Shown here: one piece after another, positions 26,236-38,200 of the stretch
How the letters are laid out: the number at the start of each line of letters is the position of its first letter
Numbering within the stretch: the stretch's first letter is position 1
Assembly: GCA_013399895.1 (NCBI GenBank)
Contig: VXBA01005714.1
Location: 179,186-243,185, forward strand
Direction: 5' to 3'
Origin: Serilophus lunatus
Lineage: Eukaryota; Chordata; Aves; Passeriformes; Eurylaimidae
DNA length: 64,000 nucleotides
Notes under the pieces: model-generated
What the model saw: the letters and a program-made list of their open reading frames with translations, nothing else
Told to the model about the DNA's origin: nothing
Databases searched by the model: none
Program-made: the position numbers and the translations under genes

Positions 26236-29200
26236 GTCGCTGCTGGTTCTTCGTGCTCTGGGGCTTTTGTGCCGAGGGCTCAGCCCAGCTGGGGAGTGGG
26301 ATGGGGATCAGGAATGATGTGGCATGTGTTAATCCAGGGCTAGGATGTGCTATAATTGTATGCTGGCATTTTAGATTCCTGCCGTTGCAAGGGCTGTCCA
26401 AAGTAAATGGACCTGGCAGATGGAGAACAAAGTCTGTTTACACTGCACATCTGGCACTGAGGTCGATTTTCCACTGAAATGAAGAGTGGCTGGTCCTGGG
26501 AAAAGAGTCCTGTGGGTGCCCATATCTCGAATTAACCCTGGAACAGGGCAAGCAGGAGGGTCAGAGGCCACTGTCCTGTCCCAGGGAACACTGGCTCAGC
26601 CTGAGCTGGGGGTGCCAGTGAGTGGGAATCTTGTGCTCCCCTCTGTGCTGGGATTATTTCCAGCAGTGCTGCTCACCCCTCAGTCAGTAATTTGAGGCAG
26701 AGAATTCAAGGGAGACCCAGATGCAAACCAGGATAGAGGTCTTGGCTTCCCTGGGTCCATCCCTTTGATTCAGACAAGGGAGGATCAATAAGGGCCCAAG
26801 ACAAAGGTCAGTCTGTGGCCTGATTAAACCAACCCACCCCAAGAGGAGTCAATTCATGGTACAAATTTGTGACCACCATTCTGTGTGGGGGCCTGGGACA
26901 GAATGTAGTGGTGCAGCCTGGCAGGAGGTGGGTTGTGAAGAGCCTCAGAAAACAAGGGAATTAAAGAAGAAAGCAGCTGGAAAGGAGCCAAGTTGTGCAT
27001 GTCCAGGTCCCACACTGTGCCAGGGCACTGAAAACAGGGAATAGTAGGTGACAGCCTTCACTAGTGGAGTTTGCAGCCTGAGAGGTGACAAAAAGGGATC
27101 TCTTATTGGGATCCCCAGGAACCACTTTAGTTCCTGCACAGCTGGGGAGTGAAAGAGTTTTCTAGAAGCAGCAAAGGAAGAGACAAATAAATACTTCGGG
27201 GTTTGAATGATGTGTTCCCATAGGAAACCAACCTCAGGCTTCCCCAGTGTTAGAGTTGTCCTGGTGTTCCTGCAGTGTATGGGCAAATAAACTCTTCTTT
27301 GGGGTTTAAATGGTGTGATTCCTGTAGGAAACCACCCTCAGGACTTCCCAGTTGTTCTCCTGGTGTTCCTGCAGTCTCTGGGAGCAGGCAATAAACACTC
27401 CTTTGGAATTTAAATGATGTGTTCCCATAGGAAACCAGCCTCAGGACTTTCCCACCATGGTGCTGCTGGTTATCACTGTTCTCCTGGTGTTCCTGAAGTG
27501 TCTGGGAGCAGGCAAATAAACACTCCTTTGGGCTTGAATGGTGTGATTCCTGTAGAAAACCAACCGCAGGACTTCCCAGTTGTTCTCCTGGTGTTCCTGC
27601 AGTCTCTGGGAGCAGGCAATAAACACTCCTTTGGGGTTTGAACGATGTGTTCCCATAGGAAACCACCCTCAGGAGTTCCCCGTCGTGCTCCNGGTGTTCC
27701 TGCAGTCTCTGGGAGCAGGCAATAAACACTCCTTTGGGGTTTGAACGATGTGTTCCCATAGGAAACCACCCTCAGGACTTCCCAGTTGTTCTCCTGGTGT
27801 TCCTGCAGTGCCTGGAAGCAGGGAATAAACACTCCTTTGGGGTTTAAACCATGTGTTCCCATAGGAAACCACCCTCAGGAGAGCCCCAGTGTTCCCCCTG
27901 TTGCCCTGTTGTTCCTGTAATATCTGGAAGCAGGGAATAAACACTCCTTTGGGGTTTGAACGATGTGTTCCCATAGGAAACCAACCTCAGGACTTCCCAG
28001 TTGTTCTCCTGGAGTTCCTGCAGTCTCTGGGAGCAGGGAATAAACATTCCTTTGGGGTTTGAATGATGGTTCCCATAGGAAACCAACCTCAGGACTTCCC
28101 AGTTGTTCTCCTGGAGTTCCTGCAGTCTCTGGGAGCAGGGAATAAACACTCCTTTGGGGTTTGAATGATGTGTTCCCATAGGAAACCAGCCTCAGGAGAG
28201 CCCCAGTGTTACCCCTTTGCCCTGCTGTCCCTGCAGTGTCTGGGAGATCATTGGCCAGTCGGATGGGGGGCTCTCCGTGCTCCGGACGTTCCGGCTGCTC
28301 CGGGTGCTGAAGCTCGTGCGCTTCATGCCGGCGCTGCGCCGCCAGCTCGTGGTGCTCATGAAGACCATGGACAACGTGGCCACCTTCTGCATGCTGCTCA
28401 TGCTCTTCATCTTCATCTTCAGGTAGCTGGGGCTGCAGCTCCGCCCTGACTGGTTGTTCAGCGTGGATGAGGAATGGGAAGGGCGGGGTGGTGAGGCACT
28501 GCGGGGTTTGTGGGATAGAACTGCTCACAGCAGATTTGTTTGGCCCTTTTTCTGTCTGTTCTTCACCTAGTTCTGTAGGTGGATGAAGGTCACAAATGCT
28601 CCTCAGGTTCCTGAGAGGCTCATTTAGCTGTGCCTCAGGATTAGCTGGACTCTACCAGTGATGGAGGTTGTACAGACCCCAGGCCTTCTGTCTGTTTGAC
28701 CCTGTAATGCTCCTCAGAATCTTGGAAAACAGTTGGATTAGGGAGCTGGCAATATGGTTGGTCATTTTCTAGATGAAAGAGGTCCTTTTAGTGTAGAAAA
28801 TTGTAATGAGATGTGACAGAGAAGAACCAAACTGCAGGGTTGGGTCAGTGCTGGAGCAGATCCCACTTTCCCAGGAGATACCCCCAGCACCCAGAACACT
28901 GGGAAGGGAAAAGTGTCCAAAAAAAAATCACTGCAATCCTCCCTGCAACCTTATTTCCCACCATAATGTGTTTCTCCCTCTTTCCCCCCTCCAGCATCCT
29001 TGGCATGCATCTTTTTGGATGCAAGTTCAGCCTGAAAACTGACACTGGAGACACAGTTCCAGACAGGAAGAATTTTGATTCCTTACTTTGGGCCATTGTC
29101 ACTGTATTTCAGGTAAGCTCTGGGTCCTCCAGGAAGTTTTAATGTGGAAGTAACACCTTGTTATTTCACAGAACTGTTCCAGTAAGTGTCAAATTTGAGT

Positions 29201-32200
29201 TATTAGGGCAAAGAGATTGTGTTTCTGAGTCTATAAGCCCTGATGGAGAAGCAATTTACTAAAATCAGCAGTGTGCATCTCTGCTGTCAGTAAAGTCTAA
29301 GAAGGAAATTCACCTTTATTTTCCTTTTATATAATCAATAAGATCAAGACCCACAGTCTGCTGCCCATTCTGCCCCTATTTTGCAGATCTCTGTCTCCTT
29401 ACTCACCTTCACTTCCCTAAAAATGCACTCTGCAAACAATTTCCTGTAATTGGGAGTGACAAATATTGTCACAAATCAGAGCTGAAGGTGCTGGGAATGT
29501 CTTTACATAAAAAATCATGTTTCCTCTGCAGCCAAGATCTGGTTTGTGAAATTCTGACATATTCCACAATAAGCTGCTGTTTCAAGGACATTTTCAATAT
29601 AAAGATTAATCTTTTCTGTTTCAAAGCTCAGACTTTAGAGCCCAAGTGCAACAAGTAGAATGTGAATAACATTAAGCCAAGTTTCTAAACACAGGGAAGG
29701 TGTTCACAGCATCATTCAAGGTGGAAACCAGTGTGGAGCCTTCACTGGGAAAAATATAACTTCTCCCAAAAGAACAAGGACAAATCAGCAGCCTCAGAGG
29801 TTCACATTTTTCTCTCACCAATGTTCAGGTTCCTGCATTTATCCTGGCAGTCCCTTGGGATTTGGAGCTGGCACAGAGTCCTGTGAAGGTGATTGAGTGA
29901 CATGACTCAGTGCAGCTGAATTCATTCCTGTCCCCAAAGCCACCTTGCTTTTAGGAGGGTTTGAGGCCATTTTCATTGCAGGCATGAATTAATGTGGAAT
30001 ATGAATCTGTCATCTGTTTTTTCTAAGGCCCCAGGATTTTTGAGCTCCAGGAAATCATTGAGGAAGGTCCCTTGGAGTCAGGCTTTACATAGATGTGTAT
30101 TTTTTATCAGTGCTTTTACCTAAAGGAAACCACTCTGCTTCCCTGAATTTCTTGAGCCAGTCATGTCATTTATCCCCTCCTGTCCCTTACCCTTTCCTTC
30201 AGCTCCTGCTGCCTTAAAAAGCCTGAAGGGAGACAAGATCTGTGGCCTCAGGTCTGATATCTTCTGATGGTTATCAAAGGAGGCAATACCTCCACAAAAT
30301 AATGGGATTAGGACCAGAGCATCCTTCATGTTATGACATTTGGGATCTGAACTGGTCCTCTGTGGGCAGTGGAATGCCAGGGGAGTTTGGCCAGAACATG
30401 CAAAGATCTAAATAAAGGAAATTATTGCTGCCTCATCTCAGGAGACCTGCGAGGGATTATGCTCAGAAAAGGTCAAAAGCAGAGGAAGAAATGGCTGAGG
30501 CAGTGTTTGGGTGCAGTTGTTGCTCATGAGAAGAGTAACTGGGGAGTCTCCTCCTTCCCTTCCCTGCAGATCCTCACCCAGGAGGACTGGAATGTGGTCC
30601 TGTACAACGGGATGGCATCGACCTCCTCCTGGGCAGCTCTTTACTTCGTGGCCCTGATGACCTTTGGTAATTATGTGCTTTTCAACCTCCTCGTTGCCAT
30701 CCTGGTCGAAGGCTTCCAGGCAGAGGTAAGAGAGATGTCAGGGCAAGCATCCTGCCTTGCAAACAGCCTGAAATTTAAACTCGAAGGGCTGGGTTGGGCA
30801 TGGGAAGCTCTTGTGAATAAATGACTGTAATTAAGGCCCACTGGATGTGGCAGGGGACTTGGGAGAGCAGGATTTGGCTGGTCTGCTGGAGGGTCTGTTG
30901 TATGACAGAGAAGAAATAATTTAGGAGTCATTTTGCTCACCAGATCTCCCATATATCCTGTGTTTTTTTTCTTTAGGCAAACCTCAGGCCTTCTGTAGAA
31001 TGTTCTACCAGTTCTAGTCATGTGGAACTGGTTCTCAGGCCTTTCCTTGGCACTCTGTCCCTTCTGTGTTATTTCCTCTTCAAAAGCTGCTTTTCAAGGT
31101 TTCAAACATGAAATTTTGAGACATTTAGGACGGTGCTTTAAGGCAAAAGAAAGTTTTCTCTGTTCAGCCACCTGCAGGTATTTCTGTATGAAACAGATCC
31201 CTTTCCTTCCCTGCCCTCTTGGAAGTTCAATCCCCTACTAATGTGAAGCCAGAAATGGGCAGCCTGGTGCAGAATTCTCTGAGTGCCTGATTCCTGTGCT
31301 CAACAAATGGCTGTGGTTTCCCTGCTCAGGCTTAATGGCTCCTTTCAGAGCTGTTACAGCCCCTGATTTAAATGTGTGCAAGCACTGGATTTCAAAACTT
31401 GTATCATTCACACAGCACTGCCTCTGAAAAGGCCACCAACCACAGGCATGACATTTGCAGGGCACATTTTGCTCTCCACTTCCATTTATTATAAATCCTG
31501 ACATCAAGCCTATGGACTTGTCAGTTGTCTCAGAGAGAGGAATGAGCAAACCCTTCTCAGAGCTGCATTTCAGCTACCAGGCCTCCAGTCAGGCCTTGCA
31601 CTTATAAATCATGGAATCCTGGAATGGTTTGGCTTGGAAGGGACCTTAAAGATCATCTGGTTCCAACTCCCTGCCATGGGCAGGGACACTTTCCACTATC
31701 CCAGGTTGCTCCAAGCTCTGGTTGTAACCAAATCTTTACAGTCCCATTGGACAACTTTGGGAAGAAGTATCAATGGAACTGGGTTTTCTTTTGTCATCCC
31801 TGGTCCTGTTGGGACATTGGGAATGTGGCAGAATTCCTGTTTTAACTTTCCCCTCTGACAAGGGGTTGGTTTTGGAATCACAGAAGACACTGAGAGCATT
31901 TCTCCTCCCTTTGCTCAGGTGTTTCTTTTATTTAACTGGAAAGTGACTCCTGGGAGACTTGTGCAGTTCAGAGGGTGCATCTTAGAGCTGCTCAAAAATC
32001 AGAATCATCAGCAGTGTTTCACCAAGGAAATTGCCCTGTGCAACTAAAAACTGTCCTGTGAATCACAGGCTGTGGTCTCAGCCTGATCCCAGCTTCTGCC
32101 CAGCTTGATCTCAGGTTCTACTCTGCCTGTGGAGCAAGTTTGCCAGGAGTTTCCCTGGAAGAGAACAGGCTTAAATGGTCACAGACCCGTTTTTAGTACA

Positions 32201-35200
32201 TTTGTGCCTGGTCCAACAAGCAGCCAGACTTCAAACAGCACCATAATTACATCTTCGTGCTTACATTGTTCCCATGTCATTTTGAAATCTACCCCAGAGC
32301 TGCTCTGGGAAAGCTGACAAACCTTCCCAAACCAGGCAGATCTTTCAACTGCTCTGCCCTGGTGTTTCTGCTGTAAAACAGAGAAGATGAATAAGGGAGC
32401 TGAAGCCTTTCAGTCATCCTGGCAGTTTGGCTGCAGCAGTTTGCCATCCATCACAGATGAAATTAAGTTCACTGCCACTTCAACACCCTGTCTCTAGAAA
32501 CCCTGGTGATTTGTTCAGGCATCAGTGAAGGAACTGTGCTCCTTTCTCTGGGATCAGCTGCTTTAATCCAACCATTTGCTATCAATTTGCACAGATTTTT
32601 TTTGCAGCCAGAGTCCTGCTGACAATGTGCTGGGATCATTCTCCCGGCAAGGAGAACCTGAGGATAAGCTCTTCTGTCCCAGGCTGGTCATTTTTGGGAG
32701 CAGATATGTACAAAAGGGAAAATTAACTGGATTTCCAGGAGGAAAGCCAGAGAGAGGGTGGTTGGCTGTTCTCTGTCCTGAGATGGTGCTATGCTGCCTC
32801 GTTCCCTCAGCATCAGTGTTGCCAAGAGATTTCCCAACACAATCTCAGTTACCAGCCAGCCTGGAGGGAGCAAACCAGGGCTGGGTTTTTCAGATCTAAG
32901 TCAAACTTACAGTTGCTGCCAAATAAAGAGTAAAAACCCTTCAACCTCCTTTGACATCCAAACTCCAAGTGCAAATCTGGAACCCCACCATGCCAGTTTT
33001 TCTTAGTCACTCCTGTCACAGCTGCACTTCGGTGTTTTCCTGGGAATCGCTGTTCCAGGAGGTTGGTGGAACAACAGTGACAACCACAACATCATCCTTT
33101 ATCATCCAGGTGTGAAAATGAATCAGAACAGGGAAGAGGGAATTACTGGGATCATTCCTTGGGGCCACACTTTAACCAATCACGGGGAACTGAGGTACCT
33201 CTGAGCTGCTGAATCATGCAAATTAATTGGGTCTGTTAATTATCCCCCTTCTCTCTGCAGGGTGATGCCAATAGGTCAGACACAGATGAGGACAAGACTT
33301 CTGCCAACTTTGATGATGACTTTGAGAAGCTGAAAGACCTCCGAGCAACAGGTAGGGCTTTGTGTCTCAATTTTCCTGGGAAATCTGAGAGCTACAACTG
33401 CTTCCATATCTTTTCACAGAAACTTATGGGGGAAAGTGGAAGAACCCATTTTATTTGGCAATCAAGCTGATATCTAAGTCCACAGAGCAGCTCTGCAAAG
33501 GGAAAGCTGAATGAGCACTGATATTTCCTTTAAACAGATGTTTTTCTAATTTAAACTCTGTGAGAATATTTTGCCCTGTCTCATCGTTTCTCCTGTACCA
33601 TTCCCACAGAATGGTTTGCTGACAGCAATGTTCTCACCCTACTTCTCAGCAGCTTTTCAGATCAATCATGTTCTCATCTGTTCTTTTTGGTTTCCCACAC
33701 AAACGCATTTGGGTGAGATTTGATTGATGGAAATGTTGCTGCTCATTTGTGTTCCAGGAGGGGCTGGAAATCGATTTGAGGGAAGGCCACACTGTACCAG
33801 AGAACTAAAAACATGGACTAGTAGGTGACAGCCTTCAGTCTGTAGAGTTTGCAACCAGAGAGGTGACAAAAAGGGACCCCATATTTTAACAGAGTGAATG
33901 GCATGATGGTAAACAGGAGGCACTTGAGTTGCTCTTTACTTTGGTTCCAGCCTGGGCTCTGCTAGGATGACTTTAAATGCTTCTAAACCAGGTTTTGTTT
34001 CAGCTAAGGAAATGATATTGATTGTGGTGAGCAGATGGAATTCAGCTGGGGAAGGGGAAGAATAGTTTGTTGGGGAAGCTGAGACAGAGCTAGATCAAAA
34101 CAAGGTGATGGAGCTGCTCAGTGTGCAGATGAAGAACAAATTCCAAAGTGATCAGATGTCCATTGCAAATGGTTGGCAAGGGACCCACAGCACCAACTCT
34201 ACACCAGATTTGCACCAACTATTTGTTGAGCAGCTTCAAATAATAAGAGATTTCTGGGCAAAAAAACCCATTGTCACCTCTTCTCAGCTAATACAGGAAC
34301 AGAAAACAGAGCTGAACTTGCCATCAAAGTGCAGGAGTTATTGTGTGCCTCCATAAGTCTCAGAGGTGCCAACTGGTGACTAAACAGCAAAAAGACTTTA
34401 ACAATTCTATTTCAAAGCTGTTGGTCTGTAACAGGTACAGGGGCAAGAGGAACGTGTCTGGCAGATGAGCAAATTTGGAGCTGGAACTTGCAGCCTGAAG
34501 GTGAATGGCAGTGTTCCCATGGAATTCTATAGTCCAGATCAGGCATTTGGGCACAAACCAGCAGCTAAACAGGTGATCCAATGGAGCAGCCAGTGGAACA
34601 TACAGAGCAGGGGCTGCACTGGCTTGGCTTCCTCCCTGCAGGCCTGTGCTGCCTTTCTGCTGATCCTCCCCCCTCCTTAAGGGTGATTTTGAAAAATCAA
34701 TTGATTTCTGATGTGAAACCAGGACCCACCAAGGCCAGTAAACAGGAGCTAGTTCAGCCCTACTTCGAGGTTTGAAACTAGCCTTTGGTTTGGAGTATTA
34801 AAACACCCCATGGTGCTGGAGGGGTTTGGTCTGGTTTGGCTTCAGAGTGAACATGGGGTTTGCAGCCTGTACTTGCCATGCATCTACAATAGATGCTTTT
34901 TGCAATTACCACTGTGCTGTGCCATTAGATTTCTCTGTGATGGGTGGATGAGTAAAAGCAGCTTCCATTTCCTGTCCCCTACTGTTTGCTGAGTGCCTTC
35001 TCCATGAAAGAACTTGAAGCACATCACAAGTGCACTAAAATCTCTGTGCATCTCTGGGTGACACAGCCAAGAGGGGAAATGAAAAGGGTCACTTTAGCCA
35101 GTCCTCAGTGTCCTCTCCTCAGGAACTTTCTCCTAGTCTTCAAAACTGTGACTCCACTTCCTGGAGATGTTTAAGGCCAAGTTGGACCTGGCTTGGAGCA

Positions 35201-38200
35201 ACTTGATCTGGTGGGTGGCATCCCTGCCCATGGCAGTGGTTGGAACTAGATAAGCTTTGAGTTCTCTTCCAGCACAAACTATTCCATAATTCTATGATTC
35301 CTTTGGAGGGCAATGAGTTCCAAGCCCAGGTGGTCTGAAAGCCTTTTAAAAGGTTGTGGCATTTTCCTAATACCTTTTAACACATTTGGGTTGATCTGAT
35401 CTCGTCTGTTCAACCTGAAGAAGAGGAGACTGAGGGGAGAGCTCCTGGCAGGGGCAACTTGCTGGGCAGAGGCAGAGGAGGGGCAGGGACTGAGCTCTGC
35501 TCTGTGGGACCAGGGCCAGGAGCCCAGGGAATGGGCTGGAGTTGTGTCAGGGCAGGGTCAGGGGGGATCTCAGGCCAAGGGTCTCCTTTGCCCAGAGGGT
35601 GGTTGGGCACTGCCCAGACTTCCCAGGGCAGTGGGCACAGCCCCAAGGCTGCCAGAGCTGCAGGAGGGTTGGGATGATCCTCTGGGACACAGGGAATGGG
35701 ACTCTTGGGGATGAGCCTGTGCAGGGTTAAGGTTTGGACTGAGTGAAACTTGTGGGTCCCTTCCAGCTCAGCATATTCTGTGATTCTGTGCTTTGGAAGA
35801 GTGATTTCTGTAGCTGAGCAGTGCCCTGGTGTCCCCTCCCCAGAGATGAAGATGTACTCGCTGGCTGTCACCCCCAATGGACACCTGGAGGGCAGGGGGA
35901 CGATGCCCCCTCCCATCATCCTGCGCACGGCGGCCACTCCGATGCCCACCCCCAAGTGCTCCCCACACATGGACTCCCTTCACACCTTTGGGGACTCGAG
36001 GAGAGGCAGCAACGCGTCCCTGGACCCCACGAGCTACGATCAGAAGTCCTTGGTAGGTTCCTACTGCCAACAACACCCCCCCAGGGCCTGTGAGTGGCAC
36101 AGATCTGTCTGTGTGTCTGTCTGTCTGTGCTGGGCAAGAAAACAAAGGGTGATCGAGTGAGATACAGGTGGAAAGGCAGGAGGAGAACAGGGTCAAGAGG
36201 GAAAAGGAATGGCTGTGCTGTGATGGGGCAGGGCAGTGACAACACAATAGTCGGGGACAGTGAGTCTGTGAAGGGGGGAGACAGGGATGTACAGGCTTCA
36301 GTGTTTTCAGGCTTGGAAGTCCATGCCAAGCCACCTCGCTGGAGAGACAAATCTTAAATAAGTCATAAGTTCATGCAGTTAACCCAGCAACCCCCTCAGA
36401 GCAGGAGCAGGAATCTTTTGCCAACCACACTGTCCATTTGTGGTGTCTTGGAGAAGCTGCCAAGTGTTCCTGTGAGGATGAGGTCTGTCTCTCCCTCAGT
36501 GTTTTGGGGTTGTATGTGGAATTTACCTTGTGTAGAGGGAAGTGAAGGATCATCTGTCCTTCCCAACCCAGCAGCTGAGCTCTGGTTGCAGTACAGCAGC
36601 CCCGTTGAAGGGGAAACAGAGGGAACAAGGAGTGAGTTGATGGATTGCCACCAGGCACAGCTCATGGAGCAGAGATCTGGCTGCTCTGGCAGCTGACTGT
36701 GTTTGCTTGCAGCAGGGGAGCAGGAGGGCAGCTCTGTGTAAACAGGGAGCAGTTTAATAGACAAAGTGGATTTTTGCCGCTGCTTATCCGTCCCCTTCCT
36801 CTGCTCTGTGGCTGCAGGATCATGTTCAAATCAGGGCAGCAGACCGTGAAGGCCCTTCATGCACAGGCAGAGCCACTGTCCCTTTGGTAAAGCTGCTTAG
36901 TCAATGGAGTGCTTTTGAAAAGAAAATAGAGATGACTGTTGTTTGCCTTGGGCTTTTATGGGATTGTGAGTTGCTGAAGAAGGTTGTTCATAGTTTGAAT
37001 CCTTTCTCAGAGTCACATTGGTGCCACCAGCCAGAGGCAGATGGAGCAGTCAGGGGAGAGCTGGCCAGCACTGAGGAGGAGGAGGGAGGCAGTGTGCCTT
37101 GATTCGTGCTGGGAGGAAGCCATGGGGGGAAAAGGAGATTTCCTTCTGGTTTTTCTGTTTTGACCTTGAGTTCTCTCATCCTGACCTGCCCAAAGTGCAC
37201 TGACACACCCTGATCTGTGCCAGGAATGTCAGAGAAACGTTCATTCCACTGTCTTATGCAGTAAATTGAAGAGAAAATACTGGAAATAAGTGCACAATTC
37301 CCAACAGACATTTGAGTGACTCAGGTACCGGGGAAGTTGTGGGTTGAAACCACTTGAGCATGAGGAAGGGAAACATCTGTTCAGCAAAAGTGTCTTTGGC
37401 TTCAGTTTTATGGAAAGTTGATGTTGCCAGGACAGGGGCAAGTCATGAGCACAGAGGGTTGGTAGCTGTGCTACAGGTGAAGTTCAGGAGCACCTTCAGT
37501 GTGGCCTTGGTCCCCATCTCAAAGCTGATGGAATCTTAGCAGTGAGGAAAGCCAGGAGGGCAAGACATGACTTGCGGCAAGAAAGATCTTCCAATGTGGG
37601 CAAAATGCCGTATCCTTCAGCTTTCCTCCTGCCAGCAAACCCTCAACTGTCTTCCTTCTCTCCCAGTCCAGCCTCCGCAGTTCCCCTTGTGCCAACTGGG
37701 GCACCAGCAGCAACTGGGGGAGCCGCCGCTCGAGCTGGAACAGCCTGGGCAGAGCCCCGAGCCTCAAGAAGAAGAACCAGTCGGGAGAGAGGGAGTCCCT
37801 GCTCTCCGGGGAGGGGAAGGGCAGCACGGACGACGACTCGGACGACGCCAAGTCCAGCACGGTCAGCCGGCCCTCGCTGCACCGCCGGGCAGAATCCCTG
37901 GATTACCGCAGCTCCCTGGAGCTGCCGGAGCTGCTCCAGCTGCCCCCCGGGCGCCCCTCGCTCGGGGTGAGCCCCGTGGCCGTGCTGCCCCCAGAGTTCC
38001 AGGACTGCAACGGGAAGATGGTGCACGTCCCCAGCGAGCTCTTCCTGCGCATGGAGGGGCACAAGGAGGACTCCACGGACTACGAGGATGACATGGAGGA
38101 TGTGAGCTGAGGGAGAGGGTGGGGGGTCCTGTGTTTAGTGGCTTTTTCCACTCCCTGGTTAAAAACCCAGCATGGAAATGTCTTGTTGCCTCATGGCTGG

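Larger units (their letters stand above)
33352..35843 (+). other. Intron 14
   Basis: About 2.5 kb. It holds dispersed repeat copy B and two plus-strand CR1 fragments, the second of which ends 54 bp from exon 15. Confidence 0.85.

Noticed and set aside
27190..28246. CRISPR-like regular array
   Set aside because: Units are continuous tandem copies of about 103 bp without unique spacers, in an animal intron.
27250..28528. Overlapping minus-strand open frames (up to 217 aa) with a repeated peptide pattern ([16 protein letters not shown])
   Set aside because: They arise because the ~103-bp unit has few stops on the minus strand and its length shifts the frame each unit. There is no independent coding signal, and the longest runs antisense through exon 11.
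34105..34356. An 83-codon frame in intron 14 with a natural-looking composition
   Set aside because: No recognised domain, no splice or promoter context, and a length easily reached by chance.
35410..35970. A 186-codon minus-strand frame overlapping exon 15
   Set aside because: It is antisense to a CR1 copy and to exon 15 of CACNA1H.
37542..38091. Two plus-strand and one minus-strand frames over exon 16
   Set aside because: The frame starting at 37667 gives the CACNA1H linker with correct splice phases. The others are open only because the exon is GC-rich.
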